A stretch of DNA of 64,000 nucleotides from Siphonodentalium dalli (taxonomy: Eukaryota > Mollusca > Scaphopoda > Gadilida > Siphonodentaliidae), in assembly GCA_032622095.1 (NCBI GenBank), contig CP136062.1, forward strand, positions 202,333,959 through 202,397,958, given 5' to 3'. Made by a program: the position numbers and the translations under genes. The notes below the pieces were generated by a model. The model did not search any database. It saw nothing but the letters and a program-made list of their open reading frames with translations, and was not told where the DNA came from. The stretch's first letter is position 1; each line of letters opens with the position of its first letter. Below are positions 22,991-34,852 of this stretch, piece after piece.

Positions 22991-23420
22991 ATATACAACA
23001 TCTTCCATGTTATATACCATTTGAACGAGGAAGCTGCACAACATTGTATTATCAACTTATCCGGTCGAATAATCTGTGAACATGTTTTTGTCAAGGTACC
23101 GACGTGTGTTCTTTGCTTAATTTCGATCTGGTCTATACTGTCAGTCTATTATTCTCAGTGGAAGGGGAATAACTATATCAATTAGTTGTGAATTATGATG
23201 CATTCTGGATAAATAACGGGGGAAGCCTTGGTGCGAATCTGAGAATCTCACTTGGTTGGCACTCCTAGTCCATAGAAACTGTTGTTCCGTATTCCGGTAG
23301 AATAAATATTTTTTTCGTTCCGCTTCCAAATGATATATAACATGGAATATGTCGTATATAATGTTATCTGGGCATTCAAACAAAAACTAATTGGGCCTTT
23401 AAGAGAGAATGTGTGGCGAT
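22991..23420. other. Stretch bounded by an inverted pair of short repeats
   Basis: Sequence at 22988-23035 (ACATCTTCCATGTTATATAC..) is related, in reverse orientation, to 23325-23375 (ATATAACATGGAATATGTCG). The intervening DNA has no recognised gene. It may be a small foldback element that replaced the end of D2. Confidence 0.4.
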
Positions 23421-23754
23421 TACCCAACAGAACGGCCCTGTGCCAATGCATTCTCTTATATATGCGAGTCGACCATAGGTCGCCTCGCATATATAAGAGA
23501 ATGCATTGGCTTAACACATATTAAAAAATGATAAAATTGTCAAAGAATGTAGAAAAATATTATAAAAATTGTTAAAAAATGTAAGAACAAAATATAAAAT
23601 TGTTAAAGAATGTAAGCCAATGCATTCTCTTATATATGCGAGGCGACCTATGGTCGACTCGCATATATAAGAGAATGCATTGGCACAGGGCATAACTGTA
23701 ACCATCACAATGTGGTCAATGAACCGGTTCCAATGATATCCATATTTGTATGGT
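23421..23754 (+). mobile_element. Element A4: family A copy truncated at both ends
   Basis: Both 67-bp palindromes are intact. The left terminus begins at TACCCAACAGAACGG without TTAACCCTT, and the right side stops inside the unique segment after CCATATTTGTATGGT. The linker is extended, with about three copies of an ATAAAATTGTTAAAGAATGT-like unit instead of one. Lacking both ends, it cannot be mobile. Confidence 0.85.
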
Positions 23755-24115
23755 GTTCATCTGACATTTTTGAAGTTTGAACGTCTAAATATAAACTTGT
23801 CTATCGAAAAGAAAACTGGCAACGTCGAGGTATGGGTTTGCAGCACCAACGCATCCAAACCAACCCACGCGTTATCAATACCAACGACAATTCGAATTGC
23901 GGTTCAGAAATGGGTCAATACCGGCATGCGGATAACAAACGTGACTCAACCGTGTGTAACAGAAGCATAAATGTTCCCATATGAAAATTGTTCATGAAAA
24001 TGATATACATGCATCACCCCAACTCATATCACAGGGACGAACACATTTGATGCTAGTCTTAATAGTAACTTTGAAAGTTACGTGCGCAAGGGCTATATAT
24101 ATATATATATGTATA
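23755..24115. other. Non-coding stretch with short (TA)n
   Basis: A 74-codon frame (23746-23970) has no recognisable domain. A (TA)n tract at 24094-24114 abuts the following tandem repeat. No gene is supported. Confidence 0.4.
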
Positions 24116-24193
24116 TCGTGCCAGTTCAATAGGTGGGCTGTACATGTGTCGTGCCAGTTCAATAGGTGGGTTGTACATGTATCGTGCCAGTTC
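24116..24193 (+). repeat. 33-bp tandem, about 2.4 copies
   Basis: The unit begins TCGTGCCAGTTCAATAGGTG and continues GGCTGTACATGTG. Two full copies differ by one or two bases, followed by a partial third. The period equals that of the large array at 13828-15124, but the sequence is unrelated. Confidence 0.85.
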
Positions 24194-24590
24194 ACACCAT
24201 GCACTCCTTGCATATCGCATGAAGCCGAGAAGGGTTATATCAAAAATGATGACGCTGACCCAACGAGAAACTAAAACTCTGATAAATATACTACGAGAAA
24301 AGTAAGTGGAGTCTTACTACAAACTGTCTGTTAATGCAGCCAAATGGCGGCTATAAACATTTATTATCCTGTATATATAGTTACCACATACCGCATACAT
24401 TTTTGCCACAATAAAGCGGTTAGTTGAGAATATACATCTTGCACTGAAAGTATCATCAAGATCTCCGAGAATTTACTTCTGTATTTCTGTCATGTGTTTT
24501 ATGGCCACTATATCTATAATTCAACCACACCGAAAAGTGGCGACAGCTGTGGGTGTTGACCCCTTCCAACTTGTTCCAACTCAAGGGCCG

Positions 24591-25736
24591 GATTCGTCAT
24601 CTCCAGTTTAAACCTCAGAGTTCATACCCGGTTTAAACCTAGATTGACGTCCGTCCAAACCGGGCCTAAGGGGCCGTTTGTGTTCGTTCAGTGGCTATAT
24701 ATAGCTGATTCGGCGAGATAATTTGCAATCAAACTACCTTTCAATTTCAATTCTTTATTCACTCTCAATAAATCAAAATATTGACACGTCTGAGAGGTCA
24801 TAAATATCATAACATAATCAATATAATTATGACGATGGCGGTCAATACATGTATAAACATAACTATATTTTATTTCTATTGTCTTGGCGGTGAACCCGTT
24901 AGCTGTTCTATATTTCTGATAAAGTCACACATTTTGTGTATTAAGACAGCGTCTTTTGTTCCCATGATGATCTTAAACTGTTTCAAGTTAGGGGAACTTG
25001 TTATCGACAAAGGTATAAATCGTCTTCTCAGTGAACATATAGCGTCACAATTCATTATATAGTGGTATTCGTCTCCAACTCTATCTCCACTGCACAAGTT
25101 ACAGAACCCTGTTACCAAGCGGACACAAGCAGGCGGATGGAATGGTTATTGGCACGCCCCCAATTAACACGAACACGCTCATGCTTATAACAACAGTCGT
25201 GAGAGAATTAATAAATGGTGACATGATACTACAAAACCGCCACTCTCGTGGAGATTATGTACAACTCCACCCATGTAAAAATCACGGTCCAGAAAAAGAC
25301 GGTTTCGTCGTCTCAGGTCTAACATACCTAGATCGGGTGTAAATGGACCTTTGAATGGTTATGGTTTAGGTGCCGGTTTAAGGCTATACAACCAAAACAA
25401 TTATCACAATTGACAAAATAAAATTATCTCCGCGAACTGAGCGTTTCTCGCGTATAAAATTTTAATCAAACTATGCTCGTTGTCGTAATTATCGATGTTG
25501 GCTATCGACAGAACGCGGCGGTCCGCATTAAGCAAGTATGATTATTTCGCTCGACGATGTAGAGATACTATTGTTAAACCCCGGGTCTGGCTGGACCAGG
25601 TTTAAACCAGAGATGACGAATGTGTCACATATACCGATTGTCTCTGGTTTAAGCCACGTAATTAGCTGCCAAACGGTATTTTAAACGTAAATATTTAAGT
25701 AGACCAGATTTAGACCGGAGATGACGAATCCGACAA
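24591..25736. mobile_element. Element K1 with GGATTCGTCATCTC ends, enclosing a LINE tail
   Basis: The left edge GGATTCGTCATCTCCAGTTT is the complement of the right edge, which ends GGAGATGACGAATCC. A further AGAGATGACGAAT copy lies at 25608-25620, so the right side has two copies of the terminal motif. The segment 25500-25625 is related in reverse orientation to 36628-36760 (K2). A LINE 3' fragment sits inside (24730-25140). The termini are inverted, but no clear target duplication is visible and the superfamily is unknown. Confidence 0.52.
24730..25140 (-). pseudogene. Non-LTR retrotransposon (LINE) C-terminal fragment
   Basis: The minus-strand frame from 25140 down to a stop near 24876 encodes the end of a LINE ORF2. 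It has a CCHC-type cysteine-histidine motif (C-x2-C-x9-H-x4-C, within CNLCSGDRVGDEYHYIMNC). An R-R-RF segment follows, then a region with NLKQFKIIM and a final FIRNIEQL helix. GDEYHY preceding a Cys is typical of LINE C-terminal domains in marine invertebrates. Reverse transcriptase itself is absent, so the copy is 5' truncated, as is usual for LINEs. The T-rich plus-strand sequence near 24740-24760 would be the A-rich 3' end of the retrotransposon. The 5' limit is uncertain because a stop lies just upstream. Confidence 0.72.
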
Positions 25737-26214
25737 ATGATTTAAATGAAGTTTCCTTAGGTGGTTACTTTTGGTATACAGTGATGGAAAATCTAAGTTA
25801 TACACCACAACAAACACCTTGGCACTCCCCTATAATCATTTCCTTTAAACCTTCGATGACATGATATCCTCTTGGGAAGTGTTAATATAACAAGTTCATA
25901 TGCCGTTAATTAAACTTAGAGCACAATCCCACTGTTGCAATCGTTCCCTGATTTTTGGTAAAGCACATCAATTCCCAAGGCTGGCGAAGGAATGGTTCAG
26001 TGATTATCCCATTGTTAGGAACACGCAACTCGCACGGGCGCTTCAAAGTGTTGTTTCGGACATATCTATTCACATTCAACGGCGATCAGTTCATGTTAAT
26101 CACGTTGTTGGGCGTGGCTAACCGGCTATTGTGTCAAAACACGCTCAACGGCACATTTCCAGTTGATTGCATAATGTGGGATCAATTGTGCTCTAAGTCA
26201 GTCAGAGCACGCGA
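25737..26214. other. Non-coding stretch, nothing recognised
   Basis: Overlapping plus-strand frames at 25900-26121 and 25955-26218 lie in two different phases and have no domain. No gene is supported. Confidence 0.4.
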
Positions 26215-26272
26215 ATAGTTCTTTACCAGAATAAATCTCGTCTTCGACTCGATTGATTCTGGTAAAGAACAA
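26215..26272. repeat. Short palindrome
   Basis: GTTCTTTACCAGAATAAATC and its near-complement GATTGATTCTGGTAAAGAAC flank a TCGTCTTCGACTC loop region. It could form a hairpin. Similar GTGCTCTAA words lie outside both arms (26189 and 26278), so this may be the core of a very small foldback element. Confidence 0.6.
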
Positions 26273-26284
26273 TTCTTGTGCTCT

Positions 26285-26442
26285 AACCCTTACTTATCTG
26301 AACTGTCATTGCAATCGAATGAATGGAATGATTATAGCACTATCCTTTTATTATCAAAACTCCCTTCCTAATATATTGACGATGTCAGTGTATATACTTT
26401 CATAACTAAATGGAAGAATATATTTAGTAATGGAATGGTTAA
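26285..26442 (-). mobile_element. Element F5: diverged TTAA-family MITE
   Basis: The right edge (ATTTAGTAATGGAATGGTTA plus A) is the family F terminus in reverse. It is preceded by GTGTATATACTTTCATAAC, which corresponds to the complement of CAGTTAT..GTATACATTG. The left edge is TCTAACCC rather than TTAACCC. Heavily diverged; assignment tentative. Confidence 0.42.
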
Positions 26443-26934
26443 TTACCATTATTGCAGTGAGTTATGAAGACAATCCAAATAAACTGTGGGCGAATTTCTG
26501 GAATCCCACTGTTAACCGATTACGTATTGGCTGTATAGACCAGAACACGTGGAGATGATTTGGCGCGAAAACATTACTGGTTGTATTGTAGCGAATTTTT
26601 TGCTAATTATAGAGGCACTTGAGAATGCTGAACTATAAAAAACTGGAATCCCAGTGGTGATGATGAAATTTTACCAGGTAATGTCTTCTCTTGTGTGTTG
26701 TGCGAAATTTAAAACGTATTCAAGTTCGGACATTTCATGTGATCCTATATATAGGAATTTTCGAGGTAATATATATTTCTTGTCGTATAGGCGAAGGTTT
26801 GGTACAGATTGTAAGTATAGGATTGATAACCCCCCCCCCCTTTCTGTGGCGAGCTGTGAAGTCAACCGCTTCTTAAAGACATACTGCGGGCTTAGATGTC
26901 AGTTTATCAAACTGGTAAATTAATAATAATAAAT

Positions 26935-27130
26935 ATAAAGGTCATAAACTCATATTTATTATAATTACCACGTTGTGTGTATCGTTCATAGAGCACATGG
27001 GAGTATTTTGCACTAATCCATGGCTCAATTTCATTCATTTATTGCATATATTCTGTTGAATAAAAACGGAGATGGTCCTATAAATGGCCGGATTCAGTGT
27101 ACAGTACCCATTTAATGTTTGATGTTCCGA
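26935..27130 (+). repeat. Dispersed repeat family G, copy G2
   Basis: The fuller version of the family: GTCATAAACTCAT..TTATTAT..ATTACCA, GTATCGTTCATAGA, CACTAATCCATGGCTCAA, TTGCATATATTCTGTTGA, ATAAATGGCCGGATT and ACAGTACCCATTTAATG. It aligns over its length with G3 (34972-35140) and partly with G1 and G4. It is non-coding. Confidence 0.65.
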
Positions 27131-28089
27131 AACCTCCTCCCTACAACCTCGTTGGAACCCGACAGGGGGACATACTACAGGCTTTAATGGGTATGGTATA
27201 TCAAACATAGAATAGAACTTAATTTAGGAAAACAATTATCACATCTCCGATCGACTGTTCAAAGTCTCACTCAATTTTGACGCAAATAATACACTCTTCA
27301 TTTGACATCTTAACATGTATCCGTACATTACCTCCTAGCGTTGTCTGGTTTGGTTAGAACATTTATGAAAATAATTAATTTGTACAGGCGTAATAGCCAT
27401 CTGTTGTATTCCACATCAATTTAGCCCATTCTTTACTAAAACGTCATTGACGAGTAGTTGCAATGTGTTGAACGTGTTGAATGGGATACCATGTCAGGGA
27501 AATATGTAGAAATTGACTTAAATGTCAATAATTGCTAATTATGGAGTTAACAACTACGCGTATGATTTTCAGTCACTGCCGTCTACTATATGTTGGACAA
27601 TTCCGAAGCCTGGAAATATATATGAGCTCGTGGAATTTTAGAAATTTTAGGCGTACAATGTACAAACAATTTTAAGAGTCAACCGTGTAATCGGTATTTC
27701 TGTTTAGTATCTAAAATCATATGTCCTAATGCTAATAAAAGAATCCAAGATTTATCATTCATATGTACAGAAATTAGCTTAATTGTTTGACGAATCGTGT
27801 GGAAATTTGGCGGGCAAATTGTCGAGGTGTTTTAGCGTAGCCTTAGTATACCGTGGGTGAAGGTCGGCTGTTATCGGCGGTAAACAAGTTGATATAGTGT
27901 CTCTAAGAGAATATAGGAACATGTTTTGCGGGTATATATATATACATAAGAGAAGTAATAATTAATTATCTGCTCTGGTCGGCATTTCTGTATCCATTCA
28001 CGACAACCCAAGGACGGCTATATGAATAGTACATGTACGAGTAATATAATAGTTGTAATAATAACATGGGTGGTATAATAAGAGTTATT
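27131..28089. other. Non-coding stretch with a small F-family scrap
   Basis: At about 27421-27475, CCCATTCTTTACTAAAACGT and CATTGACGAGTAGTTGC match the outer part of the family F right end in reverse (F6). The rest is not recognised, and no gene is supported. Confidence 0.4.
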
Positions 28090-28785
28090 ATTGTGAATTT
28101 TCTTTCACGGCAAATTGGAGCAAGAACCAATCTTTTTCGAACTGTTCCATTTTAATTCACGGCGCGCATTATATTTTTCACATTTATATCGAAAGCGTAA
28201 CTCTCCTAGAAATGACGAAATCGTTAGTTTTTCTGGTGTGAATTTTGTTCTATAGATATATTGTTTTACCAAGAGCCAGAATAAATTAGTGGTATGGTTT
28301 TCTTTACACAGCGGGACCAAATTATCATTGTTCGCTTAATCGCTTGCAATTTGACGCTACCCCATGAATGTATATCTTCCAGAAAAATTTGAACGTGTTC
28401 ACATTCCCAAAATATATGTGATATGCTTTCCTTTTTGTCTTTGCAACGCACGTATGTGTCATCTTGTCGAATTTTGGCTAATTTCAGGAAGCTATTATAT
28501 ATATATATAGTTGATATAATTCCAGAGTTTATTCTACACTGAAGCCATTGAAGCTTTGTGTCAGGCGTCGTGGAAAAGGGTAGTTTATTGTATATATTCC
28601 AGTCAATTTCGTCATCGCCTATTTCTATTCGCCATTTTGCCTCGAAAGTGGGTACCTGACAATCATAGTTCAGTATGTCATAGAAATCGCGTCCTCCGCG
28701 GGGATTTCTGAGTAGGGTCACGAAATAATCTGGGAGGGTGGGATTCGGGCTTCGGACAATGGGTTTTGAGTAAGAAACAAACTAT
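28090..28785 (-). pseudogene. Tx1/L1-type LINE ORF2 C-terminal fragment with frameshift
   Basis: Read on the minus strand from about 28780, the frame includes LPDYFVTLLRNPRGGRDFYD, then a LQWLQCRINSGIISTIYIYN segment, equivalent to the W-LQ-R-I-H-I---N motif seen near the ends of L1/Tx1 ORF2. A zinc-knuckle-like Y-x2-C-x8-H-x4-C follows (YVRCKDKKESISHIFWEC), in which the usual first Cys is Tyr. After a frameshift between about 28320 and 28266 the homology continues in another phase with KQYIYRTKFTPEKL and an F-x-R-Y-K-C-E-K-Y segment, as expected for the final ORF2 helices. No endonuclease or reverse transcriptase core remains. A dead, 5'-truncated copy. Confidence 0.75.
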
Positions 28786-28917
28786 CGATTTACAGGCTTT
28801 GTGTGCCCTGGAAAAAAAGCTGTCCCAGCTGTTTTCAATTTCTCAAACAGACGTAAGACAAACGCTCTTTATTTGTAACAAATCAGGAATAGACTAAAAG
28901 TAGGTTGCGTACTTTTA

Positions 28918-29100
28918 TTCCGTAGATCCAATACTCCGAAGGTCCGTTATTCCCATGGCAAAAATACTCCGATGGTCCAATAGTCCGAAGTATAATATCA
29001 CGAAAGCCCAATACTCCGAAGATATCATGCAGTATTCTCCGAAGAACGATTAGTACTACGAAGGTCCGATACTCCGAAGGTTCGATACTCCGAAGGTGTT
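28918..29100 (+). repeat. Degenerate minisatellite of ATACTCCGAAGGTCCG units
   Basis: Roughly ten imperfect copies of a 16-17 bp CCGAAGGTCCGATACT-like unit with variable gaps. Several copies are mutated or interrupted. The most regular part is 29058-29095. Low-complexity non-coding repeat. Confidence 0.78.
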
Positions 29101-29872
29101 CTGATGTAATCGTATTTTAGGGATCGGTCTACATTGTGCATTGTCAGAAACTATACAAGAGTGGACTGTGTTGGGTTCTAACATTTCGCATAGTCCCAGT
29201 GGGCCTTATGCGAGCGTAAACCCCCATTCTAGCATGCATGAATGTTAGTTGGCAAGTTCAACTTATTAATTTTGCTGTTAAGATGCAGCAAACTTGGTCG
29301 ATTCATACAAGTGATTTACTACTTAAACAGAGATGCTGAGTTACAGGTATTATCTATTTTGTCTCGTGTCGAGTTTATATACGCCATGAGGTCACACACG
29401 ATATACTAAAGTTGCATCTATTCTTCGGTTCTCGTACTGAATCTGAAGAAATCACGTTATGAAAAAAAACAAGTTAACTGAATGCACTTATATATCTTAG
29501 AAAAAGTCAACGAAGTTACATAACTCTTAATTTTAACAACGAATGCCGATGAGCACTACTGTATATACTAACAGAGCAATCCGGTTATAAATCGGTGGGG
29601 TATACATCTATATTTGGTCCAATAAATCGTCTTTCGGAACAACCTCAACAAATTTTCCAGTCATAAATTTCAAATACCGGACGTGTCTCTCGTATGATAT
29701 ATACCTGTATTGGTATATTCTAGTCTGTGGCTATCGGACATTCGGAATAAAGAGATGACCACAACAAGTTAAAAACACTCCTTATTCGCCTTGCTCAAGA
29801 ACATTTATGGAGAAAAAAGTTTTGGACAAGTGGGGAGTATACGTTTGTCTTCTACAGAGGCGCGTAGTCGAT
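29101..29872. other. Non-coding stretch, nothing recognised
   Basis: AT-rich sequence without a supported gene or repeat family. Confidence 0.4.
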
Positions 29873-30085
29873 CGATCAGTCAATCAATATGATAAACATA
29901 TCAATATATCCATCAATCAACTAGTTAACCCAATCAATATAATAAACAAATCAATTCAGCCATCAATCAACCAGTCAAACCAAACAATATAATAAACAAA
30001 TCCGCCCATAAAGCTAATAGTTAAATCAAACAATGTAACCAACAATCAATAAGTCTACCAACAAGTCAAACAATCAATAATCAAT
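29873..30085 (+). repeat. AATCAATC-type simple repeat
   Basis: Degenerate repetition of CAATCAAT, AATAAACA and CAGTCAA words, including two related 50-60 bp stretches that share AATATAATAAACAAATC. Low-complexity expansion. Confidence 0.7.
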
Positions 30086-31149
30086 AACTCGTAAATCAAT
30101 TCCGATTTGAGAAACCTCTGACAAATTTCAACAACGCGTAATGTTCAGGACTTATATAAAAACCCGCGACGATTTGAAGCCTGACATTGTGTTCGCTTTG
30201 TTACATCACTCCGGTCCGGTTCAAGGGAACACACTATGCGACGAATACGTGAAATACTTCTATACGAACTTTATATGCCTCAGAAATAATTATTCAAGTC
30301 AAGAATAAGTCAAGGAAAACACTCGGTCGGGACTTCAGTGCAAATTTGAAGAGTTTGACAATTTCTACGGCTTTGGTAAGTTTATTTTCGAGTATATAAG
30401 GCCTATAATTATACCACTATTTCGTGAATTTATTAGCAATTATTCTGTTTACTACCAGATTACATATATCTCTTTAGAGTCAAACGAGCCACGTCCTTTT
30501 GAACTTATAAATTATTTGGCTTTTATCTTGATCTGGTCCAACAACAGGTATATATAAACATTGCATACCCATTAAGATACCATATCTTTCCGGTGGGGCG
30601 GGGGTATTGAAATGTTAAATCTATGACTGGTAACAATAAAGAGTGTTTAATGTTGGATGTGTTCCTTTATGGTAAAAATAAAGAGCGTTCACAATGGAAG
30701 TTTAATCCTGACTCGGCCACTTCGGTGCGTCTTCAAGAGCATACATGTTACGTATACCTGTTAACATATCCATCCACTTTCATCCTGATAATATATATGA
30801 TACGATTTCAATGTACTCAAATTAATGACTAGACATAACGAGCCGCTTTTGACAATCGAATGACTCGAAACACCATGCGGTTTGAAGATTGAAATCGTTC
30901 GCCTCTGTTGCATCCCGGTTCCGTGGATCAAAATAGGTCAATACACACGTCAAACAATGTTATGCGGAGTGTATATATACCACATACATATCTATTTAAG
31001 TCATTTCATTTAGAACAAGAGCACCGCCACAGTGGCATAATACGCCCGTTTGCATGTATCAAATTACATTTCAAAAAGATTCCACAACTTGGGAGTTATC
31101 AGCCGCAAACCATTCAAGAAAATTAAAAAATATATGTAAAACAAGTCTG
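30086..31149. other. Non-coding stretch with an ATAAAGAGYGTT word
   Basis: The words AACAATAAAGAGTGTTTAAT and GTAAAAATAAAGAGCGTT at 30630-30690 are related to similar words at 31640, 37690 and 38770, marking a loosely dispersed repeat. Nothing else is recognised. Confidence 0.4.
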
Positions 31150-31610
31150 GTGTCTGCATGGTGAGAATAAATTGACAACAGTTTTGTCCAATCCTGACTG
31201 CAATCATCAACAGGAAACAAAGAAAACCCTAATTTCATAGACGGATAGGTCCGTAACTCTGGTGCCGAAGATCGAACTTTTGACCTGCACTTTATGCATG
31301 GTTTCAAAAATATACACCAAATTTCAGTCAACTGTGGTTATCATCCGGAACGAAAATTAAGCCCAAATTTCAACAAAGGATCGTAACTGTGGTAAAGACT
31401 AGTGTTCAGCCGGACCCAACATCTTCACATGTATTTTGTGGTAGTGGACATGCATAACAGATTCCAATCCATTTAGTTCCGTAGATCCAGTTTTCATCCG
31501 GAACCAAAATATGATCGGGCGGACAGGTGGATGGAGAGACGGGCGGACACAAACAATAATACGTCGCCTTACTGGCGTATACAATCGGGTCTTGAGCCTT
31601 CTTCAGCATG
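31150..31610 (-). repeat. Degenerate dispersed repeat with CCGGAAC and CGTAACT blocks
   Basis: CCGTAACTCTGG (31250) and CGTAACTGTGG (31382) are followed by related TTTTGACC/AGTGTTCAGCC blocks. CATCCGGAACGAAAAT and CATCCGGAACCAAAATATG occur at 31334 and 31496. The segment ends in a GGGCGGACAGGTGGATGGAG run. It resembles in style the degenerate tandem at 8482-9060, read in reverse. It is non-coding. Confidence 0.45.
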
Positions 31611-32542
31611 GAACATTAAAGGGCGTTATCTGTTCTCTTCAATTTATGGTAAAAATAAAAAGCGTATCTCACTGTTGTGTGGATGAAAACATGCAGATGA
31701 AAAATTAGTTTCACTTTAGCAGTTTGTTTTCTTCAGAGTATATAAAACTTGTATATTGTATATCTTTATTGCACGCGCCTACCAAATGAAGTAAACACAA
31801 TTTGGAGGTTCAAATAAGGCATGTTCGTTCAAATGAATAAAGCCCATTTATTTCGCCAATACACCCCTCTCCCGCCATGGCTCAACGTCAGCGCAACTGC
31901 ACAATCACCTGGGACCAAACTAACAGGTATGCGGACATGTTTTGAGTCTGGTCCTAATCCGAAGCGTATTCCAGGCAAATAGACATTTTTGAGATATCAA
32001 CACATGCTAGTAATTTACCCGAGCATGCAGTCGTTGGAATCCTCTATAGATAAAATGTGAGCTTCTCGTAGGAAAACATAAACATTTCAAGTATTACAGC
32101 GAACCTGTCTTATTTTATGTGCTGTTTCGACACTGTTTCGATCGGGAATTTTTGCAATAGCTTAGCAGTAGTCTTCTCGGTACTTGGGTGGTTTTTATTC
32201 TGATAAACGACACTTTAAGGTACGCATACTGCCAATTTATGCAGTACTCTTGATTGGTGAAGCATGTCTCTGTCGCAAGACAAAGAAGAACGCATGGAAT
32301 TTGGTGTTTGATTTACGGTATCTCGCTGTGGCTTAAGATGCACTATCCAATTTGCCACAAACATAGTCAAAAATCGTAAATGTCCAGCTTACACGGCAAC
32401 AGAAACATGCAAATGCTCAGACGTGCAGTCACCGCCATACATACGCATTGCACTCGCGAAAATATATACATGAACGCATCGTGCCATCAGAATTACGTTA
32501 AAAAAGTACAAATGGTAAAACAAATCTTTATTGCATGTAAAG
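31611..32542. other. Non-coding stretch, nothing recognised
   Basis: No supported gene. The frame at 32380-32679 simply runs into the palindrome D3. Confidence 0.4.
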
Positions 32543-32736
32543 TAAGTAATGCTCTAAGTAATCGACTCCTTAACCACAGCAGAATTATGGTTAACTTTTC
32601 AGGATTTAGTCGGAAATATGGCTCCCCCCGAGAGCTTTCCGATGAATGGCAACAAGCCATATTTCCGACTAAATCCTGAAAAGTTACCCATAATTCTGCT
32701 GTGGTTAAGGAGTCGATTACTTAGAGCATTACAATA
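32543..32736. mobile_element. Element D3: palindromic MITE with a deletion next to its centre
   Basis: Same palindrome as D1, flanked by TA. The left arm breaks off at GGAAATATGGCT and resumes at CCCCCCGAGAGCTTTCC, losing about 25 bp of the left arm adjacent to the apex. The right arm is complete. The outermost bases are altered (TAAGTAATGC on the left, GCATTACAATA on the right), which would be expected to weaken transposase recognition. Confidence 0.85.
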
Positions 32737-33248
32737 TCTATATACCGCTTTTCGGGGACGGAAGCATGGGCGCTCTTTGTTAGGTGAAGACCGTTGGATT
32801 TTTTCCTAGGCTGCAAACGATTCAAAACTAGCTGAACTTTTGAAAGCCGATGTTTCCTATTAATGGGCCATGGGTCAGATATAATTATTTTCTGGTATAT
32901 GCAACATTCATATGGCCGTTTATATGGTGTAATGGTGACATGGCACATTTAACAAACAATGCTAGGTAGAGAGTAATTTAATGTAAATTCAATCACTTTA
33001 TAATTTAAATTATGATATGACCAACAAGGCTGCGTTATCACAAAGACTACAAGCCGCGATGTCGAGAAGGGTTCGTGCATGACCAAGGGGACCGAAACAT
33101 ATCTACGACCTCGCGCAAATGTTTGCTTTGAAAACGCGAAGGCCATGTGTATAAAGTTCGTATTTTACACCTGATATACAGGATAAAACCATATTCACCA
33201 TTGATGCTTGTTTCTATTCTGTTTTATATGTCAGGCAATTCTTCAAGG
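32737..33248. other. Non-coding stretch, nothing recognised
   Basis: Short minus-strand frames only; no domain or repeat family recognised. Confidence 0.4.
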
Positions 33249-33837
33249 ATTGTCCACTTATAAATGGACAATCGGTACCTAAAATGGTCATTAATAAATG
33301 GACAATCCAACCACGCGTGGCACGCGAGCTTGGGATTGTCCACTAAATGAAGACATGTTTTGGTAATCCTGCATGTTAGCTTCATATTTAATATGAAGGA
33401 CAATAACTCTATAAATAATATTAATTTGCTAAATAACGGTGATTTGTATGAGAAGAAGTGTTTTTGACGAAATAACGGAGATATTTGAAGAAGAGTTGTT
33501 GACGAAATAACGGAAATATTCGAAGAAGTGTTTTTAAAGAGTCGTACCCCAAACCTCCCAAAAACCCACCCACCCAAGGGAAGAATTTGACTTATATTTC
33601 ACAAAAGTTGATCTGTTGTGGTGTTGCAAATTTCTCATACAAATCTCCGTCATTTAGTAAAATTACATTCTTTATAGAGTTATTACCCCTCAGATTTAAT
33701 ATGAAGCTAACATGCAGGATTATCGATATATGTCGTGATTTAGTGGACAATCGCAAGCTCGCGTGCCACGCGTGGTCGGATTGTCCATTTATTAACGACC
33801 AGTTTAGGTACCGATTGTCCATTTATAAGTGGACAAT
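33249..33837. mobile_element. 589-bp foldback element with hairpin ends
   Basis: The left arm (about 33249-33440) and right arm (about 33640-33837) are inverted copies that share TGGACAATCGGTACC, CACGCGTGGCACGCGAGCTT, CCTGCATGTTAGCTTCATAT and TGTATGAGAA. Each terminus is itself a small hairpin: ATTGTCCACTTATAAATGGA followed by CAAT. The spacer holds repeated GACGAAATAACGGA.ATATT words and a C/A-rich patch. A GAAATAACGG-like word recurs at 40195. Opposing frames are shadows of the arms. No target duplication is evident. Confidence 0.78.
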
Positions 33838-34852
33838 ATTATGCGCATTAGGTGTTATATGTAGATACAATATCGTGAACTGCGACCGAGTGTTTGGATC
33901 TTTCTTTACTCCCTTTATGTTATAAAGTTCAGCTACAAATGAAGAAAATATCCGAATAATCATTATTTGTAATTACTTTACATCAAATTTAATCTTATAT
34001 ATACTGCATCCATAAATTTTACTTCACAAATGTATTTTGCTGATTTTTGCCTGTCTTCACTCCAGGGGGGAGGCAGTTTATTGGTAACGCGTAGACGGAC
34101 ATCCCATAAGAAACCCGTGTCTGCTACATCACTGCCTATATAAAACATAGTCCCACGAGGCTGCTTTGTCGATGTCGGTATGCTCTGATAAAAAGTCCCG
34201 AATGAGAAATCACCTGGAATTGTAGGAATTCTTTGCACGGCTTACAGAATAGCGTACGTTAGAATAATATACCCGATGTCTTCATTCATAGTTCCAATTG
34301 TGTAGTATGTATGTTGGCATCTGACGTTCCTAGCATACTGATTAATAATTACTGGCACGGTAACGTATCCGAAATACGATAACTGGTCATATCGATATCT
34401 GAACATTGTGCCGTAGTATATAGTATGCATTTCACGCTATCACGACATCGCTTTCAAGAAATCAGTTTCGTTGCATAAATCGTCGTATTAATTTATATAC
34501 ACCGTGGACAATTACCAAAAAAAGTTATGCTTTTCTAACTTGTGTAGTTTATGATAAAGACTAAATTAATTAATATTCGCCATACTGTCCGTAAAATGCA
34601 GTGTTTGCACAGGCATATTCATCAAGTAAGCAGATGCGTATATCCAGACATGTATAACAACAATTATCTATGACTCCCAATCTGCTTCCACCGTTTTCCC
34701 CATACAAGTCCCATGCATGCGGATTTCGTCTGTCGAAAATTTTCGATTAGATTGGTTAGTTGATTGGGGTTTAGCCTCCTTTCATTCGGCACCTCATGCC
34801 ACGAAGACATGGATAATATTACTCTGATATTACACCATTGAATGTCGAAAGC
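33838..34852. other. Non-coding stretch, nothing recognised
   Basis: Minus-strand frames at 33978-34238 and 34242-34430 have no recognised domain; no repeat family found. Confidence 0.4.
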
